From SBBG01 sp033717875 (GTDB lineage Bacteria > Pseudomonadota > Gammaproteobacteria > Ga0077554 > Ga007554), in the NCBI GenBank assembly GCA_033717875.1, contig JADDKJ010000033.1:1-37816 (forward strand): a DNA stretch of 37,816 nt, in the 5' to 3' direction. The position numbers and the translations under genes are program-made. Under the pieces are notes generated by a model, which did not search any database, had not been told where the DNA came from, and saw only the letters and a program-made list of their open reading frames with translations. Of this stretch, positions 28,341-35,473 are shown in pieces (position 1 is the stretch's first letter; every line of letters begins with the position of its first letter).

Positions 28341-28590
28341 TCTAAAAACCTCGGTTGGAATCTACTGCGAATGCCTAATACGCAGAATCTGCGCGAAAAA
28401 ATCGCGAAATCTATCCTCACCGTTTTGCCAGGAGCAAAACGGGACAGCCGCCGGCTGCCCGGAGGGCATGCGCCAAGGAAGGCGCATGCCACCGTAGCTG
28501 TAGGCTACGGCTGCGGAATATTGCGCGATTTTTTCACCCATCTTCAGCGCCTTAGTCATTCTCGCTACGATGCCAACCGAGGTTTTTAGG
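28341..28590. mobile_element. 250-bp MITE-like element with TIRs, nested hairpins and ATGAT target duplication
   Basis: The ends are near-perfect inverted repeats sharing CTAAAAACCTCGGTTGG (28342-28358, complement at 28573-28589). ATGAT flanks both sides (28336-28340 and 28591-28595), as expected for a 5-bp target duplication. Inside are symmetrical arms GAAAAAATCGCG (28395) and CGCGATTTTTTC (28524). Between these lie smaller perfect hairpins: CCGTTTTGC/GCAAAACGG, GGCATGCGCC/GGCGCATGCC and CCGTAGC/GCTACGG. No coding capacity. It lies between divergent purM and the DUF2066 gene. Confidence 0.72.
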
Positions 28591-28640
28591 ATGATCCATA
28601 TTATACTCGTGGCTCCTTTTATAGGCATGATTTTTTGTGA

Positions 28641-29777
28641 ATGCAGATATCTGAACTGAAAACACACATGCGGATGGTGGTTGTCATTGGGTTCGCGCTG
28701 CTGACAGCACTGCCCGCCTTATTGTCTGCCGCTGAAGTCGATGGTTTATACGAGGCGGAGGTGCAGGTCGCGGGGCAAGGCAAGGAAGAACGGAGCGAGG
28801 CGATCCGCGCGGTGCTGGCGGAGGTGGTGATGAAGGTCACCGGTCGGCGCGGGGTGGCCGGGCTGCCGGGGCTTGCGCCTGCCTTCAAGCGTGCCGAACA
28901 GATGATGCAACAATACCGCTACCGCCCGCTGCCGGCGGAAATGGCTCGGGTGATCCCGGTGATTTCGTCGGCGCAAGCCGCCGCCAAAGGCGTGCAGCGG
29001 CAGGTATTGTGGGCGAGTTTCGATCCCGCCGCGGTCAATCAGGCGCTGCGTCAGGCGGGTTTGCCGGTATGGGGGCGGGTGCGTCCGGCGGTGCTGGTTC
29101 TGCTGGCGCTGGAAGAACCAGCCCAGAAATCGGTCCTGCTGGCGGATAGCCGTCCCGAATTGCAGCCGATACTGGAAAATCGCGCGCGCCGCCGTGGTGT
29201 GCCGATGCTGCTGCCGCAGGATGCGGAAACCGAAGGGACGCGTTTTTCCGACATCTGGAACGGCACGCGCGATGCCCTGCTGAAAGCCGCGGCGCGTGAG
29301 CGGGCCGACGCCGTGCTGGCGGGTCGCCTCACCCAGCGCGCAGGCGCCTGGCGGGTGCGCTGGACACTCTATCAGGGGAACAGCGTCGACGCCTGGGAAA
29401 GCGGCGGCGCGCCGTATGACGTGCTGGAGGCGGGTATCGATGGCGCGGCCGATGCGTTGGCGAAGCGCTTTGCCGAGGTGTTGGGCGACGTCGCGGGAGC
29501 CGTGCTGATCACGGTTGCCGATGTCGCAACGCTGGATGATTATGCGCGGGTCATGAGCTATTTGCAGTCCCTGGATGGCGTATCAGAGGTCGGCGTGGTC
29601 CGCCTGGAAACGGGCAAGGTCACATTCCGTCTCATGGCGCGCGGCAGCGGCAAGGGACTGGCGCAGGCGGTTGCGCTGGGCAAAATGTTGGTCAGCATTC
29701 CCGATGAGGCGTCCGTGCCCGAGGTCGACCAGCCGCCCGGCGCCACCGCCGTGCTGCGATACCGGCTACGGCCATGA
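28641..29777 (+). CDS. DUF2066 envelope protein
   Basis: 378 residues with an N-terminal signal sequence; a later Met at 28668 (MRMVVVIGFALLTALPALLS) would give an even more typical signal peptide. The mature protein starts with DUF2066 features: LYEAEVQVAGQGKEERSEAI, VLAEVVMKVTGRRGVAG, then YRYRPLPAE and VLWASFDPAAVNQALRQAG. A C-terminal half resembles a repeat of ferredoxin-like folds. DUF2066 proteins are gammaproteobacterial and sit in this same cluster with an AI-2E permease and hda; function unknown. It overlaps the next gene by ATGA. Confidence 0.86.
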   Translation: MQISELKTHMRMVVVIGFALLTALPALLSAAEVDGLYEAEVQVAGQGKEERSEAIRAVLAEVVMKVTGRRGVAGLPGLAPAFKRAEQMMQQYRYRPLPAEMARVIPVISSAQAAAKGVQRQVLWASFDPAAVNQALRQAGLPVWGRVRPAVLVLLALEEPAQKSVLLADSRPELQPILENRARRRGVPMLLPQDAETEGTRFSDIWNGTRDALLKAAARERADAVLAGRLTQRAGAWRVRWTLYQGNSVDAWESGGAPYDVLEAGIDGAADALAKRFAEVLGDVAGAVLITVADVATLDDYARVMSYLQSLDGVSEVGVVRLETGKVTFRLMARGSGKGLAQAVALGKMLVSIPDEASVPEVDQPPGATAVLRYRLRP

Positions 29778-30346
29778 ACCGCCGCGATATTCCCAACATC
29801 ATCACCCTTCTGCGCATGTCGTTTGCGCCGCTGGTGGTATGGTTGCTGATCAACGAGCGCTATGTACAGGCGCTGCTTTTGTTCGGCGTGGCCGGCGCGT
29901 CGGATGCGCTGGATGGTTATCTCGCCAAGCACTACCACTGGACGAGCCGCCTCGGCTCCATCCTTGACCCGCTGGCGGACAAGCTGCTGCTGGTTTCGTC
30001 CTATGGCGCGCTGGGCTGGATGGGCATCATTCCGGTGTGGCTGGTGGTGGCCGTGATCGTCCGCGATGTGCTGATCCTGGCGGGCGCGATTGCCTATCAC
30101 CACCTCATTGGCCATGTCGAGATGGCGCCCACGCTGATCAGCAAGATCAACACCCTGGCGCAGGTCATGCTGGTGCTGGTATTGGTGACATCGTTGAGCA
30201 TCGAACCGTTGCCCAGGTGGCTGGTCGATGGAATGATCTATGGTGTGCTGGCGACCACGGTGTTGAGCGGCGCGGATTATGTGAGAACCTGGAGCATACG
30301 GGCATTGCGCGCGCGCGCGGACCGGCGGATAGGCAAGGGAACCTGA
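29774..30346 (+). CDS. CDP-alcohol phosphatidyltransferase (PgsA-like)
   Basis: 190 residues, about six membrane segments, member of the family that joins CDP-diacylglycerol to an alcohol such as glycerol-phosphate. The signature is present from about residue 38: DALDGYLAKHYHWTSRLG then SILDPLADK, i.e. D-x2-DG-x2-AK-x8-G-x3-D-x3-D. All four Asp residues are kept, but the usual Arg after Ala is Lys. It may be a second PgsA-like enzyme rather than the housekeeping PgsA, which tends to lie by uvrC. It is coupled to the DUF2066 gene upstream, with an AI-2E permease 40 bases downstream. Confidence 0.82.
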   Translation: MNRRDIPNIITLLRMSFAPLVVWLLINERYVQALLLFGVAGASDALDGYLAKHYHWTSRLGSILDPLADKLLLVSSYGALGWMGIIPVWLVVAVIVRDVLILAGAIAYHHLIGHVEMAPTLISKINTLAQVMLVLVLVTSLSIEPLPRWLVDGMIYGVLATTVLSGADYVRTWSIRALRARADRRIGKGT

Positions 30347-30386
30347 TGAGTATTTCATATCAACGCATCGAGCGGGGGGCACCCTC

Positions 30387-31463
30387 ATGCCCCTGCTGAC
30401 CGATTCGCAAAAATGGCTGGCCTTGCTGGCCGTTGCGGGGTTTGGGCTGCTGCTGTACCTGCTGGCGCCGGTGCTCACGCCTTTCATGGTCGGCGCGCTG
30501 CTTGCCTATATCGCCGATCCCCTCGCCGATCGCCTCGAAGCGCTCAAGCTGTCGCGCACCTTGTCGACGGTGATCGTCTTCATTGGCCTGTTCGGCGCGC
30601 TGGTGCTGCTGGTGGTGCTCGGCGTTCCGCTGCTCGGGCATCAACTGGAGATCCTCATCGGCAAGCTCCCCAGCTACATCGACTGGTTGCAGCACACCGC
30701 CTTGCCCTGGCTGCAAGAAAAATTGCAGATGACCGGCCAGACGCTGGATCTGGAAACCCTGAAGAAGCTGATCGCCGAGCACTGGCAGACCGCCGGTGGC
30801 GTCGCCGCCGGAGTGGCGGCTGCGATCACCCGCTCTGGCTTCACGCTGCTCGGCTGGCTGGTGAATCTGGCGCTGATTCCGGTCGTCACCTTTTATCTGC
30901 TGCGCGATTGGGACGTGCTGACGGCGCGCATCCGGGAAACGTTGCCGCGCGCCGTGGAACCGGCCGTGGCGCGCCTGGCGGGCGAGTGCGACGAAGTGCT
31001 GGGCGCGTTTCTGCGCGGCCAGCTCATGGTGATGCTGGCGCTGGGTGCCGTCTATTCCACCGGCTTGTGGCTGATCGGGCTGGACGTGGCGCTGATCATC
31101 GGCATGGCGGCGGGCCTGCTCAGCTTCGTGCCCTATCTGGGATTCGCCATCGGCCTGTTGGCCGCCGGCATCGCCGCCATCGTACAGTACCAGGACGCAA
31201 TGCACGTCTTGATGGTGCTGGCAGTGTTCGGCGTGGGGCAGATACTGGAAGGCATGGTGCTCACGCCGTGGCTGGTCGGCGACCGCATCGGCCTGCACCC
31301 CGTGGCGGTGATCTTCGCCGTGATGGCGGGCGGACAATTGTTCGGCTTCTTCGGCATTTTACTCGCTCTGCCGGTCGCGGCGGTGGTGATGGTGCTGCTG
31401 CGCCATGCCCACGAGCGCTATCTGCGAAGCCGCATCTACGCGGCCAAAGAAAGCGAAGAATGA
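30387..31463 (+). CDS. AI-2E family transporter (PerM-like permease)
   Basis: 358 residues, about eight membrane segments. The N-terminal pair is LALLAVAGFGLLLYLLAPVL and TVIVFIGLFGALVLLVVLG. A central soluble helical region (about 90-145) is followed by the conserved LIPVVTFYLLRDWD, FLRGQLMVMLALGAVYSTGL, GLLSFVPYLGFAIGLL and the PVAVIFAVMAGGQLFGFFGI segments of the AI-2E/UPF0118 family. Members include a quorum-signal exporter and sodium/proton antiporters; substrate here unknown. It overlaps hda by ATGA, the standard gammaproteobacterial neighbour. Confidence 0.9.
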   Translation: MPLLTDSQKWLALLAVAGFGLLLYLLAPVLTPFMVGALLAYIADPLADRLEALKLSRTLSTVIVFIGLFGALVLLVVLGVPLLGHQLEILIGKLPSYIDWLQHTALPWLQEKLQMTGQTLDLETLKKLIAEHWQTAGGVAAGVAAAITRSGFTLLGWLVNLALIPVVTFYLLRDWDVLTARIRETLPRAVEPAVARLAGECDEVLGAFLRGQLMVMLALGAVYSTGLWLIGLDVALIIGMAAGLLSFVPYLGFAIGLLAAGIAAIVQYQDAMHVLMVLAVFGVGQILEGMVLTPWLVGDRIGLHPVAVIFAVMAGGQLFGFFGILLALPVAAVVMVLLRHAHERYLRSRIYAAKESEE

Positions 31464-32152
31464 GTATCCAACTGCCTCTCGGCATCGGCTTGCGCGACGA
31501 CGCCTCGTTCGACAATTTCATCTCCGGCGCCAATGCCGAAGCCGTCTCCGCCGTGCAGCGCAATGCAAGGAGCGGCGGGGGCGAGCCCATCATCTACCTG
31601 TGGGGCGGCGATGGTGTTGGCAAGACCCATCTGTTACAGGCCGCCTGCCATCAAGCCAGCGCGCAAGGCGAGGCTGCGGCATACATACCGCTGGCGCAGG
31701 CCGGCGAACTCTCGCCCGCGATGCTCGAAGGACTGGAACAGCTCGCACTGGTGTGCATCGACGACATCCAGGCGATCGCCGCGCAACCGGCGTGGGAAGC
31801 CGCCCTGTTTCACCTTTACAATCGCCTGCGTGACAGCGGCACACGCTGCATCATCGCCGGCAACGCCGCCCCCGCCGGCCTGGCACTGAGATTGCCCGAT
31901 CTCGTCTCTCGCCTCGCCTGGGGCCTGGTGCTCCACCTCGCCACGCTCGACGACGAAGGCTTGCTGGCGGCACTACAGTTGCGTGCCCGAAACCGGGGGC
32001 TCGATATGCCCGAAGAAGTCGCCCAATTCCTCCTGCGCCGCCACAGCCGCGACATGCCCCTCCTGTTTGCCCTGCTCGATCGCCTCGACCACGCCTCCCT
32101 CACCGCCCAGCGACGGCTGACGATACCGTTTGTGAAGGGTGTTGTCGGTTAA
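31460..32152 (+). CDS. hda: DnaA regulatory inactivator Hda
   Basis: Binds the DNA-loaded beta clamp and stimulates ATP hydrolysis by DnaA, preventing re-initiation. 230 residues. The clamp-binding motif QLPL sits at residues 4-7. The AAA+ core has the Walker A GGDGVGKTHLLQA, Walker B LALVCIDDIQA, a sensor region (RCIIAGNAAP) and an Arg-finger-like RLPDLVSRLAWG. Start is the ATG overlapping the permease stop; a long open frame reaching upstream through the permease is a shadow. Last gene of the four-gene operon; a GC-rich hairpin follows at 32195-32214. Confidence 0.93.
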   Translation: MSIQLPLGIGLRDDASFDNFISGANAEAVSAVQRNARSGGGEPIIYLWGGDGVGKTHLLQAACHQASAQGEAAAYIPLAQAGELSPAMLEGLEQLALVCIDDIQAIAAQPAWEAALFHLYNRLRDSGTRCIIAGNAAPAGLALRLPDLVSRLAWGLVLHLATLDDEGLLAALQLRARNRGLDMPEEVAQFLLRRHSRDMPLLFALLDRLDHASLTAQRRLTIPFVKGVVG

Positions 32153-32194
32153 AATCTGGCCAATGAATACATCCGATTTTGCATCTCTCTCCCT

Positions 32195-32214
32195 CTCTCC
32201 CGTTTGCGGGAGAG
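32195..32214. terminator. GC-rich hairpin after hda
   Basis: CTCTCCCG and CGGGAGAG form an 8-bp stem with loop TTTG, inside the common dispersed motif CCCTCTCCCG...GGGAGAGGGTAGGGGTGAGG. It lies 43 bases beyond the hda stop. There is no T-run, so termination is possible but unproven; such motifs are widespread intergenic repeats. Confidence 0.4.
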
Positions 32215-32253
32215 GGTAGGGGTGAGGGCTGGAGTGAGGGTGGAAATTAGCTT

Positions 32254-32313
32254 GCGAACGGACATGCGAACGGACATGCGAACGGACATGCGAACGGACA
32301 TGCGAACGGACAT
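32254..32313. repeat. Five perfect tandem copies of a 12-bp unit
   Basis: The unit GCGAACGGACAT is repeated five times without a mismatch. Because 12 is divisible by three, the minus strand reads MSVR repeatedly, but no credible gene covers it. It lies between the hda operon end and the small protein at 32377. Exact identity implies recent slippage expansion or strong constraint. Confidence 0.85.
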
Positions 32314-32376
32314 GGTAGCAGTGCGGGAAAAAAGGTAATATCCTCAATGGCTGTCAATAGCTGAAGCGGGGCAATC

Positions 32377-32727
32377 GTGGAAATCAAAGCAACTTTGCAT
32401 CCTGGTCAGAACGGCACAAAACAACTGGTCAACCAATATGGCGACCAACTGATCTGCGTTCGCTACCGCTACGACAAAGCGCGCCAGAAACGCCTTAAAA
32501 CCGTCGAACTCATCGTCGACGAACAAGACTGGATACCCAACATCATCATCCCGCGCGACAAAATCGTCGCCATCAGAATAGGTTTTGGCGAAAGCGACCT
32601 GCGTGAGAAAGTAAAAAACGAAGGCGGCTACTGGAACCCGGAGAAAAAGCATTGGACTCTTTCGTACCAGAAGGTGCTGCAACTCGGACTGGAACGGAGA
32701 ATTCTGGATTCTGATGTAGATTTATAG
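32377..32727 (+). CDS. Conserved-looking hypothetical protein
   Basis: 116 residues from a GTG start (MEIKATLHPGQNGTKQLV) with a weak GCGGGG ribosome site. No named domain. It has a beta-rich N-terminus (GDQLICVRYRYDKARQKRLK), a basic central part and a C-terminal helix region (YWNPEKKHWTLSYQKVLQLG). The layout of short strands with many Arg/Lys could suit nucleic-acid binding, but that is only an impression. It is the last gene before the cassette array and has no attC of its own, so it belongs to the host side of the junction. It is followed directly by a very AT-rich tract. Confidence 0.65.
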   Translation: MEIKATLHPGQNGTKQLVNQYGDQLICVRYRYDKARQKRLKTVELIVDEQDWIPNIIIPRDKIVAIRIGFGESDLREKVKNEGGYWNPEKKHWTLSYQKVLQLGLERRILDSDVDL

Positions 32728-32820
32728 TTTCTATATGTAGATATATGGTTTATATATATGGCAATTATGAATCTATATTTAGAAATAGTTTCTATATTTT
32801 GAAATGGTGTCTACTTCTAG
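32728..32820. other. AT-rich junction at left boundary of the cassette array
   Basis: This 93-base tract is roughly three-quarters A+T, with repeated ATAGTTTCTATAT (twice), in a GC-rich genome. It ends exactly at G|TTAGGCC, the first integron crossover. It is where attI would be expected if an integrase gene lay to the left, but no integrase frame is found there. It could be a degenerate attI or a secondary G|TT insertion site. Confidence 0.5.
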
Positions 32821-33267
32821 TTAGGCCGCAGATTGTGGGCTGATTCAGGCGAGGATAAGGGAGCATAACAAAGAGCTCTCTTCTTTGCTCGGCATGATGA
32901 AGGGGTGTCCCGGGAAATTGCAAGCTCAGGGTTCTTCATGAACGGAGTTGTTCCCATCAGGTTCACTCCCAGCGGCAAAAGTCTCGCAACTGCCCGAGGC
33001 AAATCAATGTGCGCCGGCTTTGTTCGGCGGAAAAGGATTCAAGCCTATAGGTTCTGGTCAAGCATTCAAAAAAACCAATAAAGGGCGCTGGCAAGCGGCG
33101 CGCTCCGGGTTTATTATCAGTTTCATCATCGGCTTTCCCAGGCCACATCGGCCTAACATTGCGCTCAAGGGGACGCGCCTGAGCGAGGCTTTGTTCGAAT
33201 TGTTGGGTTACTTTTCACTGTGTCGGGTTCGTGGGCTTACTGGCCGGCGCGCCCCTTAGCTTAAACG
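32821..33267 (+). mobile_element. Cassette 1, no convincing gene (paralogue of cassette 4)
   Basis: 447 bases. Nearly the whole length aligns with cassette 4 at roughly nine in ten positions. Open frames on either strand are interrupted relative to cassette 4 by a one-base difference in an A-run (CGAGGCAAATC here, CGAGGCAAAATC there), so neither strand offers a frame conserved in both. It may be a degenerate gene or a non-coding cassette. Confidence 0.65.
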
Positions 33268-33273
33268 TTATGC
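33151..33273 (+). repeat. attC site of cassette 1
   Basis: R'' GCCTAAC (33151-33157), inner arm CAAGGGGACGCGCC with its partner GGCGCGCCCCTTAGC, and R' GTTATGC (33267-33273), crossover after the G at 33267. 123 bases. The last six bases belong to cassette 2. Confidence 0.85.
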
Positions 33274-33299
33274 GGCAACAATAATCAGCACGGAATGAA

Positions 33300-33863
33300 A
33301 TGACTGAGCCAATTGAATTCGACACAGAGCGCCTTCGGTTGCGTCAGTGGTGCACCGCAGACCGGGAGCCCTTCGCAGCACTTAACGCTGACCCAAAAGT
33401 TATGGAGTTCTTTCCTGCGCTGCTTACACGCGCAGAAAGTGACGCGTTGGCTGATCGTTGCCAAACACTTATCGCCGAGCGCGGTTGGAGTTTCTGGGCC
33501 GTAGAAACAAGAACTACACCTGAGTTTATTGGTTTTGTTGGGCTGCATACCCCAGCACCAGATCTACCATTCTCTCCCTGTGTAGAGGTTGGTTGGCGGC
33601 TGGCAGCAAAGCATTGGGGCAAAGGTTACGCCACAGAGGCGGCACGGGGAGCGCTTCGCGTTGGCTTCGAACGGCTCGGATTACCCGAAATTGTGTCATT
33701 TACCGCGGTCGGCAATATCAGATCGCGTGCAGTTATGGAGAGACTGGGTATGCTTGATACAAAAGAAGCTTTTGAACATCCCAATATTCCGGTCGGTCAT
33801 GTGCTTAGCAAGCACTGCCTGTATCGGCTATCACGCGGGCAATGGTTAGCAAATGCCGCATAA
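33300..33863 (+). CDS. GNAT N-acetyltransferase, RimJ/RimL-like (cassette 2)
   Basis: 187 residues starting MTEPIEFDTERLRLRQW, the standard opening of RimJ/RimL-type acetyltransferases (TERLxLRxW). Motif A for acetyl-CoA is HWGKGYATEAARGALR near residue 105, preceded by the strand CVEVGWRLAAK and followed by FTAVGNIRSRAVMERLGM. The family acetylates protein N-termini, small amines or antibiotics; the acceptor is unknown. It fills cassette 2 and its TAA stop lies inside the attC R'' box (GCATAAC). No promoter is evident in the 32-base leader. GC content is lower than in the core genes. Confidence 0.87.
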   Translation: MTEPIEFDTERLRLRQWCTADREPFAALNADPKVMEFFPALLTRAESDALADRCQTLIAERGWSFWAVETRTTPEFIGFVGLHTPAPDLPFSPCVEVGWRLAAKHWGKGYATEAARGALRVGFERLGLPEIVSFTAVGNIRSRAVMERLGMLDTKEAFEHPNIPVGHVLSKHCLYRLSRGQWLANAA

Positions 33864-33938
33864 CAACGCCATTAACTCGGACGTGCAAAAGCGTCGCTTC
33901 GCTCTGCTTTTGCACGCCGGTTATGGCGACCGTTAGGC
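33858..33938 (+). repeat. attC site of cassette 2
   Basis: R'' GCATAAC (33858-33864) and R' GTTAGGC (33932-33938), 81 bases. The inner stem CGTGCAAAAGCG pairs with CTGCTTTTGCACG. Distinct in sequence from neighbouring attC sites, suggesting a cassette of different origin. Confidence 0.85.
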
Positions 33939-33961
33939 TTATCAAATCACGGAGGTTATTC

Positions 33962-34267
33962 ATGGCTGGTCGCGCAAAGGGTGCTGTTCGGGTTGGTCAT
34001 GGTGTCATGTGTAATATCTGTGGCAAGAATTGTGGCAAAGGCGGTGCGCTAAAAAAACATGTTGAAGGTGCGCACCAGCCTGTAACGTATGAAGCCTACA
34101 AAGTCTGTTTCTATGGTGAAGCAAAAAATGTCTTGGCAGATACATGGGACGATTCAGTATCAACCAAGAATGGAGATACTGTCGTTACCCATGTTTTTGC
34201 GCGGCGTTTTATACAGGAGCCAGGTCCTCGTGGTGCAACCCGCACGGCGCGCAAGCAGCCAGCCTAA
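33962..34267 (+). CDS. 101-aa protein with C2H2 zinc-finger motif (cassette 3)
   Basis: From ATG 33962, preceded by an excellent GGAGG ribosome site 7-11 bases upstream, it encodes 101 residues. Residues 17-38 are C17-x2-C20-x12-H33-x4-H38 (CNICGKNCGKGGALKKHVEG then AH), the classical C2H2 zinc-finger spacing, rather than the x9 spacing of bacterial Ros/MucR. A basic patch (ALKKH) follows the second Cys as in DNA-binding fingers. The C-terminal half (FYGEAKNVLADTWDDSV) is unrecognised and ends with a basic tail. The TAA lies inside the R'' box GCCTAAC. Nucleic-acid binding is inferred from the motif only. Confidence 0.75.
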   Translation: MAGRAKGAVRVGHGVMCNICGKNCGKGGALKKHVEGAHQPVTYEAYKVCFYGEAKNVLADTWDDSVSTKNGDTVVTHVFARRFIQEPGPRGATRTARKQPA

Positions 34268-34381
34268 CACGTCATTCAAGGGGACACGCCTTGGCGAGGC
34301 ATTTAAAGTCATGGGCTTCATCAGCGCAGGGGCGTTGTTCTGGCCTCATCGTTGGCGTGCCCCTTAATTCTCACGTTAGGC
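34262..34381 (+). repeat. attC site of cassette 3
   Basis: R'' GCCTAAC (34262-34268), inner arm CAAGGGGACACGCC opposite GGCGTGCCCCTTAA, R' GTTAGGC (34375-34381). 120 bases, closely similar to the attC sites of cassettes 5-7. Confidence 0.87.
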
Positions 34382-34824
34382 CGCAGATTGTGAGCTGATT
34401 CAGGCGAGGATAAGGGAGCATAACAAAGTGCTCACTTCGTAGCCCGGCATGATGAAGGGGTGCCCCGGGAAATTGCAAGCTCAGGGCTATTCATGAACGG
34501 GGTTGGCTCCATCACGTTCACTCCCGCCGGCAAAAGTCTCGCAACTGCCCGAGGCAAAATCAATGTGCGTCGGCTCTGTTCGGCAGAAAAGGATTCAAGC
34601 CCATGGGTTCTGGTCAAGCATTCAAAAAAACCAATAAAGGGCGCTGGCAAGCGGCGCGCTCCGGGTTTATTATCAGTTTCATCATCGGCTTTCCCAGGCC
34701 ACATCGGCCTAACATCGCGCTCAAGGGGACGCGCCTGAGCGAGGCTTTGTTCGAATTGTTGGGTAACATTTTCACGGTATCAGGCTCGCCAGCTTACTGG
34801 CCGGCGCGCCCCTTAGCTTAAACG
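34376..34824 (+). mobile_element. Cassette 4, paralogue of cassette 1
   Basis: 449 bases, aligning end to end with cassette 1. It has open frames on both strands: plus 34460-34738 (MPREIASSGLFMNGVG start, 92 residues, reaching into attC) and minus 34432-34704 (MWPGKADDETDNKPG start, 90 residues). Neither is intact in cassette 1 and neither has a recognised domain or clear ribosome site. I do not call a gene. Confidence 0.65.
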
Positions 34825-34830
34825 TTAGGG
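34707..34830 (+). repeat. attC site of cassette 4
   Basis: R'' GCCTAAC (34707-34713), inner arms CAAGGGGACGCGCC and GGCGCGCCCCTTAGC, R' GTTAGGG (34824-34830). 124 bases, nearly identical to the attC of cassette 1. Confidence 0.86.
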
Positions 34831-35467
34831 GTTCTGAAAAAAGGTCGTCTTTTTTCAGTGTGTGGGTAACATCGAGAAAGCAGGTGAAAGAGCACCTGAA
34901 AGTGTTCACTTCGTTGCGCACTGAAATTCGATTTCTCCCCAGCCATGAAATGCGGCGAAGGGGAAAGTGAAAAGGTCGCGGACAGGTTTCACTCCGGCCT
35001 ACGCTGTGCCAGTGCCGGGTAACCTTTTACCTTCTTTGCTTTAGCAAGTTTCTTGTGTGGGTGGCATCGAGCGCAGGGCGAAAGAGCGGTGTTTTTCGCA
35101 TCACGCGTGATTCAGTTCTTTTCTGGCCAAGGAGTGCGGGCCGAGAGCAGGCGCAGCGGCCGCAGACAGATTTCACCCTGTAGCCCTTTCCGTTTGCGCC
35201 ACGCCTACGGCGCGACGCAAGCCGGGGCGGGTTACATCGACCTGTTAATGTTGCTTCAAGGTTTTGGTGAGCGAGTCGCATCAAGTGCAGGGCAAAACCA
35301 TCGCTTTTTTCTTTGGCGTGTTGGTACTAATATAGTGCTCAAAGCACTCCATCCCTAACATTGCATTCAAGGGGGACACGCCTTGGCGAGGCATTTTTGA
35401 GTGTCGGGTTTCACCAGCGCAGGGGCGTTGTTCTGGCTTCATCATCGGCGTGCCCCTTAATTTAACG
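34825..35467 (+). mobile_element. Cassette 5, first of three consecutive non-coding-looking copies
   Basis: 643 bases beginning TTAGGGGTTCTGAAAAAAGG. Two frames are open: plus 35053-35358 (101 residues) and minus 35027-35284 (85 residues). The plus frame is not conserved in copy 7. It contains small hairpins (CAGGTGAAAGAGCACCTG; TTGCGCCACGCC facing GGCGCGACGCAA) and a TATA-like stretch near the end (TACTAATATAGTGC). Confidence 0.7.
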
Positions 35468-35473
35468 TTAGGG
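35353..35473 (+). repeat. attC site of cassette 5
   Basis: R'' CCCTAAC (35353-35359), inner arms CAAGGGGGACACGCC and GGCGTGCCCCTTAA, R' GTTAGGG (35467-35473). 121 bases. Confidence 0.86.

Noticed and set aside
30413..32152. A 579-codon open frame covering the AI-2E gene and hda
   Set aside because: Its first two-thirds lie out of frame over the well-supported permease gene and read as Arg/Ala-rich shadow; only the part from 31460 is Hda.
32254..32313. CRISPR array
   Set aside because: The repeats are contiguous 12-mers with no spacers and no cas genes nearby.
31973..32347. Minus-strand 124-residue frame with repeated VRSH units
   Set aside because: It is translation of the 12-bp tandem repeat joined to antisense hda; no start signal or domain.
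32153..32820. Integron integrase or attI left of the array
   Set aside because: No tyrosine-recombinase frame on either strand; only a 116-residue unknown protein and repeats are present.
32821..33267. Small ORFs on both strands of cassette 1
   Set aside because: Frames are not maintained in the sister copy (cassette 4) and lack ribosome sites.
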